Assembly (NCBI GenBank): GCA_012845835.1
Contig: JABAKD010000014.1
Location: 4,021,896-4,085,895 of the forward strand
Length of the DNA stretch: 64,000 nucleotides
From: Undaria pinnatifida
Taxonomy: Eukaryota; Sar; Phaeophyceae; Laminariales; Alariaceae
Reading direction: 5' to 3'
Shown one piece after another: positions 21,840 through 32,728 of the stretch (the first letter of the stretch is position 1; each line of letters opens with the position of its first letter). Both the position numbers and the translations under genes were made by a program. The notes under the pieces are model-generated. The model had not been told where the DNA came from and searched no databases. It saw nothing but the letters and a program-made list of their open reading frames with translations.

Positions 21840-22610
21840 TCGCAATATAGAGCATTTCAGTCGATAGGTGCAACCATGTAGTTATCATGATTTCACCGTG
21901 CCAATGTGGGGCTCTGACGTCGCTGACTATAAGACAGAGATACATGCAGTAACTGCGAAATACAACAAGCGAGGTGATGTGGTCATGCAATGTCACCACC
22001 ATTGAGCACGCTTGGGAGAAGTGCAAATAGTCAGCGTTTTGAAGGAACGCTTCATGCACACGCGCTCAATTACGTCACTTCGTGAGGCATACTTCGTTTG
22101 GCAGAGGTTGGGAGGCAATCATGCAGACGATAGGTACGAAATACCTTACGTAATAGGTTGGTAGTGTGAACTACCGCAATGTTAACATATATGCCTGTAC
22201 TTCCTTTTCACATTATTATTTGCTAATGTACCATTATACGCGCCTAATATTTTTACCGTGCCGATGTGGGGCTCTGAGTTCGCCAATTCTAAGACAGAGA
22301 TACATATTATAAATACAACAATCGAGGCGAGATGTGGTTATGCAGTGTCACCACCATTGAACACGAGGGGGAGAAGTGCGAATCGTCAGTGTTTTGAAAG
22401 GAACGCTTGATGTGCCCGCGCTCAATTACGTTACTTCGTCAGGCATACGCTACTTCGTTTGGTAGAGGTTGTCAGGCGATCATTCAGACGGCAGGTAGGC
22501 ACGAAATATCCTGCGTAATGGGTTGGTAGTGTGGTCTATCGCAATTTTAACATATCTGCCTGTACTTCCTTTTCACATAATTATAATCTAATGTACGATT
22601 ATACGCCCTG
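21840..22610 (+). repeat. Left-arm satellite, about 370-bp units x2
   Basis: Two units share GTGCCAATGTGGGGCTCTGA, AAGACAGAGATACAT, GTCACCACCATTGA, GCTCAATTACGT and CTGTACTTCCTTTTCACAT. The reverse complement of the same unit occurs three to four times at 56140-57300. Confidence 0.8.
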
Positions 22611-22639
22611 TTTTTTCTCCCCTCCCCCCTCCCCAACAT

Positions 22640-23122
22640 GCCGTCGAAGGTGTTGTGGTCCTGTAGATGTCGTGTCCACGTCTGGTGCTCGTGTTAGTGG
22701 TGCTCACGAAAACATGCCCTAGCGTGTAGTGGATGATCGCTGAGTGGTGCTCCTTTCCTCTACATCAAACCAGGTAGCGTATGTCAACGCAACCCCTTTC
22801 TTGAAAATGACAAATGAAATTCTTCACACACCTGATACAGAGGAGACGCGGCCCGGAGATTGCTCAGTATACCGACGGTCAGGATCAGGTTATCGAGCAG
22901 CGCACTTGGTTTTTTCTACCGCTCCTCACTCCGCCTAAGATACTACGGGCATGCGTTGGACCCAGTTCGCTGATGCCCAAAATTAATTGCAAGGAGGTGG
23001 TGTGGTGGGCGAATGCTATAATGATTTGCGATGCTGTGATTACCCCGTCTCTCGGTCTGTTTGTTCTTGCGTTATCGACGAACACCTGTTACTTAGCAAC
23101 GAGCAGTTTTGACGCATTTTAG
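22640..23122 (+). pseudogene. Decayed small membrane-protein gene, left-arm copy
   Basis: Comparison with the inverted copy at 55615-56110 shows a shared reading frame around NEILHTPDTEETRP and QYTDGQDQVIEQRT, then a C-terminal hydrophobic stretch from WANAIMIC to GLFVLAL. Frame changes and two stop codons (after ENMP and before VVLLS) are present. The stops are at equivalent positions in both copies, so the gene was probably dead before the duplication, unless they lie in an intron. Family unknown. Confidence 0.45.
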
Positions 23123-23124
23123 GT

Positions 23125-23560
23125 TTGTGCAAAAATCTATATGTAGACTATGTGATGTGTCTGACGCGTAGGAACCTCAGTTTGGAAACCCAGGGTGTGT
23201 GGGTTCCATCTTTTGACTGAATTTCGTATGTGGACGTATATGTGAATTTAGTGTGCGAACATCCTTATGATTTGATATTTGTGTGTTCGGGTGGTTGTTG
23301 TTACATGTGTACGTTTCGGTTGATTTTCTAGACTTCGTTGACGTGTTGTTTCAGAATGGTGTTTTTTTGTTTTATGGTGGTTGGGGGCTTGTTGCGTATA
23401 TCTGCAAAACGTATACGTGTACGCCGAGAAAACTGTTTCCGGGGGCTAAGAATGAAAGTGCGAGGGACGTTTGGGAATTTCAACGTTCCCCCTCGCGGCT
23501 TTTGTTAAGTATGGTTGAATGCATATTTATCCCTGGGGATAAATATTATAAAAAAATTAT
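23125..23560 (+). repeat. Left-arm segment of the large inverted duplication
   Basis: It is homologous, in reverse complement, to 54885-55605; for example GACTATGTGATGTGTCTGAC, GTGGGTTCCATCTTTTGACT and GGGACGTTTGGGAATTTCAA recur there. No gene is seen. Confidence 0.75.
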
Positions 23561-23562
23561 AA

Positions 23563-24265
23563 AAAATGAAAATACACTCCAGCTGTGAGATCGAAGATTT
23601 CGTCGAAACTCATCTTTGCAAGCTGTGTGTGATACTCCGATCGCGCGCATTACGAGTTGTGTGTCCTCATTAAGGATATAGGTCGGCGACTCCCCTTACA
23701 ACTACAGTGTAGCTATCAGGGTCAACAGGATGATTTTAGTCAGTCTGTGCGCGGAAACTATAAAACCCGTTCCTGAGGGGGACAAATCTGACAGCTGTGA
23801 AGGGAAAGGGGGCCTGGTTTTGATCAAAAGCGAGCGGGTTTGGAGGGGGGGGGGGGGGGGGGGGGGGAAAGGGGGCAATTTGTGCATGTAAGCTATAAAT
23901 CCTTTCGAGGGGATAAATCTGACGGTTTTGGCACCAGTATATTATTGGGGGCGGGGGGGGGGGGGGGGTTGGGGCGGGGGAGGGGGGGGGGGGGGGGGGG
24001 GGGGGTTGGGGCGGGGGGGGGGGGGGGGAGGGGGGGCAGCTCAATATGTGCCTGGAAACTATACATTATTTTGAGGGGATAAATGTGACGGTTTTGGAAA
24101 TAATACATCAGTTTATCATGTATATCTTGGGGTAAGTCGTACAATCAGTGAGTAAAGAGAGGGTGGAGTGTTCGAGGGGGTGGGGTTGGGATGGGTTGGG
24201 GGGGAAGGTGGGGGGTGGGGGCGGGGGGGGGGGCGGGAGGGGGGGGGGGGGGGGGGGGAAGGGCA
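23563..24265 (+). repeat. R1 copy followed by G-tract satellite
   Basis: R1 at 23563-23815, then units ending in very long G runs (about 23848-23868, 23978-24004, 24012-24038 and 24240-24258). Strongly G-quadruplex-prone on the plus strand. Confidence 0.8.
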
Positions 24266-24776
24266 ATAACGATCCTTGACAACTATGGGTTAGCGGTATC
24301 ATATGATACACTTATAATACCGTTACTGTTCATAGTTCGAATATGTGTGTATACATTATTTTGCTAAAACGGTGTGGGTTGAATACAAATACTGAACGAG
24401 GCTCTAGCCTGAGCATTAAAATGAAAGTTTACGAGTTAGTAGGTTTTATACATGTAAAATTAATCTGCTTATTAGACACTTATAAAACTCAACAAAAACG
24501 CGATTTTGGGTGTTTAGAGCCAATTATGCGCACCTGCTGGAGTTTTATACGCGTGCCAGAAATTGCGATATTTTCGCGACCTGTGGTCCGCAAAACACAA
24601 CCTAAGTGCAAAAAATCGCACAGGGCTTTTTTTCCCCATCGCGATTTTTAATGTCCTTTTTTGTTGAGTAGAGCCAGAATTACTGACAGACAGGATTGGA
24701 CACGCCCCGGTAAACACGTACCTACCCACACGAGGCTTGCTTCTCCACGATACCATCCGATCGTCACCGCGACAAC

Positions 24777-25371
24777 ATGGACAACAACAGCAGCGATGGC
24801 CGCGGGGACGGGGTTGAATACACACAGCAGGTGGGTGCTCCCGTGGCCGGGAAGGGGCGGATGCCCGAGATGCCCGGATTCAGAGGCACCACCACAACAT
24901 CCAGTGCACCACCCATGGACGGATTTGTGACAGAGTAGAGGTATGCCCCCAACCAGGCAACAAGCGGGTAGCGGTTGGCGCGAAGGACGCACAGAGGGGA
25001 GGAGGCAACACATGGCAGCCGCAACATTTCAATGCCGTCGCTGATGCCATGGGTTCTGGTGTGGGCTCTACCCACGGCAATATCAGCAGGAAGCTGAGAG
25101 ATCTAACGAGCACTACTACTGCTGTAGATTATACGTCGTGGGAGTAGCGAGATACCGATGCCCGCCAGCGTCGCGTAGGCACAAGCTTTGACAATGTGTC
25201 TCACCACGAGCGCGAGCCGTGTCTGCGCTGCGGCATCGTTCATGCCAAGAGCCAAACTCATGATAGATGCACGCGCTGATGCTTGCCGAGCTACCGGGAG
25301 CAGCAGCTACAGCAGCAGCAGCAGCCACGTCCTTCGACCAGCGGTGTGCTGTGTGTGTCGTGAGGAATGAG
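24777..25371 (+). pseudogene. Degraded retroelement gag-like ORF
   Basis: It opens at ATG 24777 (MDNNSSDGRGDGVEYTQQ) and stops at 24936. Shifted by two bases, a second frame reads KRVAVGAKDAQRGGGNTW, then SRKLRDLTSTTTAVDYTSW, a stop, HHERE and a knuckle-like CLRCGIVHAKSQTHDRC (C-x2-C-x3-H-x5-H-x2-C), then a Gln-rich tail. This is broken by TAG and TGA. The order, acidic/Gly start then zinc knuckle then Q-rich, fits a nucleocapsid-type protein, but no polymerase is nearby. An old fragment is most likely. Confidence 0.35.
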
Positions 25372-26600
25372 GAGCTGACCGAGGGCTACGGGATTGTCAC
25401 CGAATTTGTTCGTATCTTGGCACATAACCCGAGTTTTATATCTCACGTACTTCTGGAAGAAAAGGCGATTTCGAGTTTTATATCGGGTGGTTTACGAAAT
25501 CGCAAATCGCCATGCAGAATTTGGGTTGAAGATCCGAAATATCGCACTCCTCTGAGTTTTATAAGTCTCTATTGAATACATTGATGTGGACGAAGTAGTA
25601 GGTGTTTCTTCGGGTCTGGGCCAAGGGTTGGGAAACCCATTCAGCCTTTGATACCGGTTCATCAGTGCGATCTATATAGTGGCGGTTATGTGCACTATAG
25701 TGCCGGTTGTCCGCAATTATAGCAGCAGTGCCTGTGACATTGCTTTCACATCTATTGGAAAATCGGGTAGTGGGAGAGTGTGTATCTAGTTAAGAGTATA
25801 TTAACGTCGTTACCGCTACAAACCCGTCCGTGCCCGTATTTGCTTCAGGCTGGCCAAAACAACAAAACATAAAACGATTACCGTATTGTTATTATCGTTA
25901 TTATTACTAGATACACACCCAAACGATTGATGCGTTTTACCAATTTCCAATGCCATCTTATATACTCCGGAGTATTAGGTTCTGACTCATGAAAACTTAC
26001 TAAAGACGGACGATCGAATTAGTACGCAGCTTGCAAAGATGAGTATCGCGGAAGAGCTCTTATTCTGTGTAGATAAGAGGCAACTCGTATATCTGCCACA
26101 TTCTTTTTTTTCGTACATCTTGCCACGATTATTTGGTGATGCCGCCGCTCGAGGCATGACATTATATCGGGGCAAACCGGCGAGGAGAGAATCTCACACA
26201 TTATATCCTAACTTCTAGGCAAGACAAAACGCTAGAAGAGAAATCTCGTCAGCGTCTCATGCCTTGTCTTCGCCATCATGACGGAGTCCAAAATCAAATT
26301 GATCTTCATGGCACCATAAACATATATAAAATCATTCCTTGGTGTCATGGACTTTGGTCCGTAGTTTTTTGTCTCGGCCTAAGTATGCGATTCGCGGAAC
26401 TGGAATTCTCGGTCGAATATGGCTTGATTCGAGCGCCGCCTTCGGGGGGCGGCTCCAACGCCCCTCGCCCTGCCGTGTCCGTTCTGCACATCGACGTAAA
26501 CGCGGGCGGGCGCCGAGCGAGACGAGCGAGTGTCGAGGAGGAATTTTGGAAAAAATGTTGAATCTTAATGGCTGCAACGCCTGAATGATTTACAAAATTG
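25372..26600. other. No supported gene
   Basis: It holds a MITE-3 relative (25665-25740), repeated GAGTTTTATA boxes (25430-25562), a block homologous to 54100-54190 of the opposite arm (26205-26290) and a GC-rich patch (26390-26550) open on both strands without splice logic. Confidence 0.5.
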
Positions 26601-26634
26601 GCATCATTTCCAAACGGTACGTGATAATGTTTGG

Positions 26635-27335
26635 AAATTTGCGTACCGGGTGAGAACAGCAGTATGTACGACGAGCATGAACGCCAACTGACGGCATTGC
26701 ACCAATCACAACATCAGGTGCATGCAGCAGCAGTAGCCGAAGGGCGAAACTTCTAGCACATACTGCAGCAACTAGTAGCAACCAGAACCACAGCAGATAC
26801 CTCAAAGTGCAGTACGAGTGCAGTTGGCAAGTTTAGTCGTACACGCATCACTCTGTCCAATAGTCTATATATAACAGCATCTCAAGCAGGTAGAAGAGCC
26901 GTCTCTTCGGCCTTTGGCCTTGGCTTTAGCACGGCCGCTGACACTCCAGGCAGCCTCTGCTGTAGGCATGAACGAGTGCGGTTGATTCGCAGCGAACTAT
27001 CCCGCTGTGCTCGCCTCTATGTGGCCATTGTCCATGCCATTTCATGTCACCCCCCTTCCTTCTGTTTTGAGCTCGTCGTCGTGCCGTCGAGGTACGAGGA
27101 AACCCGTACGTACTGGGTGAGAACAGCAGCATGTACGACGAGCATGAACGCCAACTGAAAACATTGGCAAACACACAACACCAGGTGCAGCAGCAGTAGC
27201 CGAAGGGCGAAACTTCTAGCACATACAGCAGCAACTAGTAGCAACCAGAACCACAGCAGATAGCTCAAAGTGCAGTTCGAGTGCCGTTGGCAAGTTTAGT
27301 CGTACACGCATCACTCTGTCCAATATATAACAACC
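26635..27335 (+). repeat. Direct repeat of about 230 bp, copies at 26635-26870 and 27105-27335
   Basis: Both copies carry GTACGACGAGCATGAACGCC, GCCGAAGGGCGAAACTTCTA, GCAACTAGTAGCAACCAGAA and GTCGTACACGCATCACTCTG. Each could start a peptide MYDEHERQL that ends in a stop. The repeats flank about 230 bp of unique sequence. LTR-like ends were not found. Confidence 0.7.
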
Positions 27336-27398
27336 GTTTTATGTTCATATTGATGGAGAAAAAAATACCAGGTCGTATTACATTTATTTCCTGTAAGA

Positions 27399-27662
27399 AT
27401 GATACGTCGTACGAGCGGACGTTCTGATTCAGGTGCCGTGAGACCATCGAGCACACCGCATGTTTTACCCAAACAAGAGCCAACAAGAGGCAGCGCACAG
27501 GGGCCCCCAACACAGAGACACGTGACAACCACGGCCAGCTGTCGGTCGCGTAATTGTCCGGTGGTCCGTGCTTCGGTGGGTGTATCGGAAGTCGTTCGTA
27601 GTACTGCTGTAGATCGTCGAAAAACCACGTGGCATCGTGCTGGTGGCAAGACTCGCCAGTAG
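27399..27662 (+). CDS. Unrecognised 87-codon ORF
   Basis: Arg/Ser/Thr-rich (for example KQEPTRGSAQGPPTQRHVT), ATG to TAG, with no domain. The minus strand is also open here. No splice sites or homologous copy support it; reported only as a possibility. Confidence 0.15.
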   Translation: MIRRTSGRSDSGAVRPSSTPHVLPKQEPTRGSAQGPPTQRHVTTTASCRSRNCPVVRASVGVSEVVRSTAVDRRKTTWHRAGGKTRQ

Positions 27663-28252
27663 ACCCCCCAAAATTTATTTACCTTTTCTTTTTCTTGGCC
27701 CCATGCACCCATTTATTTCCTTTCCTTTTTCTTCTTTGTTTGTTTATTTTTTCCAATTGACTTGCGTCTGTTGTGCGCATGCGTAGTGATAGATACCACG
27801 TGTAATATATACGTGGTAGTCTTTCTTGGTTGGCAAGCGGTATAGTCGGTTTTCCCAGGCGCGAGTAATGAGACGTATGCACCGGTATGGACCTGGCACA
27901 TCGTAGACTGACTCCCGATTTCACTTTTATATGTTTCTGGTGAAGGCATGAATTGCGTCAGCTGTGATTTATGCGTGTACCACCTTTGGTTTGTGTTTTT
28001 CCCCTAGGGTATTCCTCAGCTCCAGAGTGACTGGAGCCTGTCCTGTGACCACGGACTTGATTATGCGAGTTAATGTGAGAACGACAACAACAACAACAAC
28101 TGAAATATTGCCTGTTTCTTGACCTTTCAGCTGCTTCCTGCAAACTTGGTTTTTCTGCCAACACGATTTTGAACTTTTTCGCGATTTTTTCTTCCTTTTT
28201 GTCTAGTAAGTTGAACTTCCTACTGCCGCTAATTGCCGCCTGACAGCTGTGC

Positions 28253-28520
28253 ATTAGTTGCGGAACGGTCCAGCTTTAGGTTTTCTTTGATTTGCACCAT
28301 TTGTTTCGTACTTGACGAAGCTTCAGCGGCTGAGATCTGGGCTTGGCTCATTAGCGCGACACCGCCCAGCACCCCATCGCAGCGCTATAGCTTACACTAC
28401 AGCAACGAAGCGCCGTGCAGCGCCCTGCGATGCCCTGCGGCTCAGCTCAGCAGCGCACCGCTAGCTCAGCAGAGCGACGCGCTATGCTTTGCCGTGCTCT
28501 GCCATCGCGGTCGTTCGTTA
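28253..28520 (+). repeat. Dispersed repeat, second copy of the 5.9-kb family
   Basis: It starts TTGCGGAACGGTCCAGCTTT, then GCGACACCGCCCAGC, and ends in GCAGCGCCCTGCGATGCCC-like repeats, collinear with 5890-6390. Confidence 0.65.
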
Positions 28521-29105
28521 TTCATGATATCTAAAACTCCGCGTACGCTGATATTTAGGTATTTGGCGCTTTATTCTATACATATCGCGTCAACCATCGT
28601 AATATCATACGATATGGGGGAGGGAATGTAATCTCTATGCAAAGATCCTGTTTTTTTTCAATCATTTGTCAGCCGGCCGCCCCGGTGGTCTATTAATAAT
28701 ACCAGGTCCTTGAGTTCGACACCCACCACGATGAGATTTGATTTTATTTGCAAAAATGCAAAAAAAACAAACAGGCATCAATCAACTGCTGAGAGCGCCT
28801 AGCAGCGTGGGTTGGTTCGACGCGAGTCGACGAGGGAAGAAAACGCTGGATTCTCCTGGCGGTAAAAATGAAAGCACGTACGTGCCGAAGTGGGGAGGGA
28901 GGAGGAGGGCCCGCTATTGACCCCGGATCTGAGTTACTACTGGGAGGGAGCGCGAGAGTGGTGCGGGGATGATAAATGGGATGAAGAAAAAAAATGTTGC
29001 AAAGGTATATTATTATTACTACCAGTAAATAATATGTCAGTCTCTAGGAAATACGCACGGCACTATCAGCAGTCGTCATGGTAGAGACACTCCGGATATT
29101 ATGCA

Positions 29106-29626
29106 TTGAGGGGACGCGTCCAATTTCGACAACGTGAAAGCCCCCACGAAGAAAAGACAGCAGACACACATATCCCGCCTTCCCGAGAAAAAACAGAGAA
29201 GAAGCGCTACGCCAACCTCCCGTACGAGCAAAGCCACCCCCGCACCAATCTTAGACAACGCCGCCTCAACGAGAGATCGCCCTCCTCTTCTACGTTTTCC
29301 TCCTCGCCCGCGACCACGCAGACCAATCAATGCGACAGCCTTTACGTAAAAAACAAAGCAATCTTCTTCCAAAACCTCGCCGGCTGACATGTCCTCATGT
29401 CGACGTTTGATGCAAACCGACTTTGCATCCTGTCGATTTCGAACCTCCACTGCCACGGGGACAGCAGTGCAGTCTCTTCCTTAATGCCAAGGCCTCTTTT
29501 GTTTCGCCTAGAGGCGACGCAGGTTCTCAATAATACTCTTTTCGGTATTTTCGTTTGATAGACGCCAACTTTTACTTGACGGCGCATTTCATAGTTTGTT
29601 TCGCCTATCCTTGCCTTTTTATACAC
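29106..29626 (-). pseudogene. Unrecognised coding fragment in two frames
   Basis: From 29626 one frame reads MYKKARIGETNYEMRRQVKV as far as KRGLGIKEETALL. From about 29456 the neighbouring frame reads VAVEVRNRQDAKSVCIKRRH, then HEDMSAGEVLEEDCFVFY and a GRGRGGKRRRGGR basic tract. A single frameshift would join them. Composition suggests a nucleic-acid-binding protein piece, but no family is recognised. Confidence 0.25.
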
Positions 29627-29699
29627 CTTAAGTGGTCGAAGTGCTGCCCTGCCCTACCCGAAGCATGGGCGCCGGCGAATGCGAGCCCTTGTATATGAT

Positions 29700-32045
29700 A
29701 AAAAAAAAACGAAGCACTCATGATGTTTTCAAATAACTCAAAAAAACAGCTTGAGTTAGTTTGATAGTTAATGGTTTAGACTATATAATAACTCATATCA
29801 ACTTCAACAAGAGTCAGTTGACAGTTATTGAATCGTTCATTATTACAGAGAATACCGGCTCTCACCAGGAAGGCTAGAGCCAGAAATTTACACAAAGAAA
29901 TATCTCAATACACTAGCTTTCCAGCTATGTATATATTATAGCTTTCCAGCTTCCTACCGAACGAAACATGTCAATACAAAAGACAACTAAAAGGTACTAT
30001 TTACCTTAAGGTACCGGTATTATTCGCCTCGGACTACGCGGACTACACGCAGTTTTTATGCAACGCAAGGTTGCAAAAAAGAAAAAACGACTTTTAATCG
30101 CAATATGCAAAAATGCACAAAAGGTTGCAAACAAGAAAAAACGCAGCATGCACAAACAGTAACAATACTAAAGACCACAATATTTACACAAAACGGCTTA
30201 CCGTGTGTGTATGGGCCTTTCGTAATACTATTTTCGTACTACATACCCCCCCCCCCCCCCCGCCACTTCCATTTTGTACCTCTGACTACACCTCAAGCAA
30301 ACAAAATCGAAAGGCAGAAAGCAGCACAAAGGGAACAAGAGTTGCCCCAACGACGGAGGTAACTCCGAGGGTACGTAGACCGCATGTACCGTTTTTTGAC
30401 GAATATGTACCGTTTTTTGGCGATTTACATTTGACAGTATTTTTGGCGTGGCACCAAAAACCCGTCACCTGCTTTACCACTACTATGTACTACTATGTAC
30501 TACCGAACGCAGCGTGAAAGGCAGAAAAGCAGCACAAAGGGAACAAAGTTGCCCTAACGACGCAGTCAACTCCGAGGGTACGTCGAGCGCATTGCCGGTT
30601 GTTACGGAAGTATCAAGTAAAACAAAAAAATAAAACCCAAACAAAAACGGTATGGATGGGACCAGGTAGTACGTACACCAGGCAGTTGTAGTACACATAC
30701 AACCTGTCGTTGTCACGCGGGCGGGGCCCCCAACAATTCGAGCGAGCTACGTATGGTATGGTATATATCTTCACATTAAAAAGGCTTTGTAATTAAATCA
30801 ACTGCACCCACCACCCCCCCCCCCCCCCCCCCCCCCCCCCCGCACCAGACACCGCACCAATCAAATCACCCACTTGAGACGACAAGACTAGAAACGATCG
30901 AGAATCGTCATGATTCGTCCGGCAAATATACGTATGGTATATATCTTCACATAAAAAAGGCTCTGAATTATCCAACTGTGTCTGCCGCACCAGGCACCGC
31001 ACCAGCCAAATCAACCCACAGTGACAAAACTACAGAAATTATTACGTGGAGTCGTCATAAATTGGTCTGCCCAATCTACCCCCCACCCCCTACAGCTCTA
31101 CATTGCGTTCCAAGGAACATACTGCTACAGAAAAAAACGCACCATTCATTGCGTTTTTTACTACATTACTACAAACACTAGCCCCGTTTGATCGAAAACA
31201 CACGGGAGCGAAATCGGAACGTTTGGCTTGAAAAAACATCCCTCGAACTTTCTTCCCGCGCCCTTAACAAGAAGGATGGGCTCGATCTCGAGATCATCAC
31301 CGTGCTATCCCTCGAACTTTCTTCCCGCGCCCTTAACAAGAAGGATGGGCTCGATCTCGAGATCATCACCGTGCTTGGAAGTCAAACCATTTTTTTAGTG
31401 TGATGATGACATGATGGGGTGGAGTGGCATGGTAAAGAGATGTAGCTCTCGACCTGTCATCATGCTTTTACTCGCGTCCCCAAAGGCCGTCTGTAAAAAA
31501 ATATCGAGAGGGGGCGAAAGAGGCCAAAAGCAAAAGTGGACGGAGGGGGAAGGAGGAAGAGGAGGGAGACAGAAGAAGGTGAGTTGAGGGTGTCTGGGAG
31601 ACGGGAAATCTCAATATATAGACGAGGAGGGAGGCAGAAGAAAAAGGTGAGTTGAGGCTGTCTGGGAGACGGGGAATCTAAATATATAAACGTGGTAACC
31701 TATACCTGGTCTCTCATCTATCGTGCTTCACTCACTTTCTGTCGTGTCCTGTTCACTTAAGCGACCGTCATCAGTGAACTAAAAACAGGCCACAGGAAGA
31801 AGAAAACCCAGGCAGGTCAAAACTCAAAAAAAGGGTACTACAACACTATTAACTTTGGTGATACTACTGCGCACGCTCAAACCGCAAAAATGCCCGGTAT
31901 GATATCAGGACACAAAACAGCAGATACATACTGGTACAACTCATCTCGCATACATAAGAAAACCTAGCATTAATTTAACAGTACGCACTCATAATTCAAC
32001 AGTACGCAATCATCTCGCATACATGCCAACTACAATACTATCTTA
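29700..32045. other. Left-arm sequence downstream of gene A, no gene
   Basis: Blocks 29760-29960, 30300-31130 and 31190-31520 match, in reverse and in order, 53870-54030, 52620-53700 and 52330-52560. It contains poly-C tracts at 30247-30260 and about 30814-30841, a twice-repeated segment around GGTATATATCTTCACAT, and A/G-rich repeated segments at 31500-31690. Confidence 0.65.
31237..31372. repeat. 68-bp perfect tandem duplication
   Basis: Two adjacent identical copies starting TCCCTCGAACTTTCTTCCCG. Only one copy of the homologous stretch exists in the other arm (about 52460-52510), so the duplication is younger than the arms. Confidence 0.85.
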
Positions 32046-32728
32046 TCAGGAAACATAATACTCACAATCGGTCTCGCGGCAGCAGTTCTCCACGGAGCAC
32101 TCGTCCAGCACATAATCAGCCGTCATGGCCCTAGCCCCGTACTGGTGGCGGTACTCCCTCTCCTCCTCCCTGCCGTCGCTCCAGCTGCTAGTCCAGGAGA
32201 TGGTCTCGTCGTCGTAGTAGTTGTACGATCCGACGAAGTAGTAGTCATCGTCGGAGTAGTCGTAGTAGTCGTACGACCCCATCCCGTCATCGTCGGGAAA
32301 GTCGCGGGAGTCGCGAGAGTCGCGAGAGTCGCGAGAGTCGCGGGAGTCGCGGGAGTCGCGGGAGTCGCGAGAGTCGCGGGAGTCGCGAGAGTCGCGAGAG
32401 TCGCGGGAGTCGCGGGAGTCGCGGGAGTCGCGGGAGTCGCGGGAGTCGCGGGAGTCGCGGGAGTCGCGGGAGTCGCGGGAGTCGCGGGAGTCGCGGGAGT
32501 CGCGGGAGTCGCGGGAGTCGCGAGAGTCGCGAGAGTCGCGGGAGTCGCGGGAGTCGCGAGAGTCGCGGGAGTCGCGGGAGTCGCGGGAGTCGCGGGAGTC
32601 GCGGGAGTCGCGGGAGTCCTTGTAGTCGACGTCCTTGCACTTCTTGTCAGCGGCACCGTCGATGAGGCGGTAGTCCTTGGGGCACTTCACGGAAGAGCAG
32701 TTGGCGTACTCCTTCTTCTCCTCGCGGT
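32046..32728 (-). CDS. Gene A exon 8, module split by (DSR)35
   Basis: It begins [20 protein letters not shown] then CKDVDYK, followed by 35 DSR triplets (32618-32304), an Asp/Tyr-rich stretch ([20 protein letters not shown]), a Trp/Ser and Arg/Glu part, and finally [20 protein letters not shown]. The first three cysteines and the final C-x4-CC are those of one module, so about 170 residues have grown inside a single loop. Confidence 0.85.

Noticed and set aside
23702-24311. Poly-proline ORFs on the minus strand
   Set aside because: Translation of long G runs; not real proteins.
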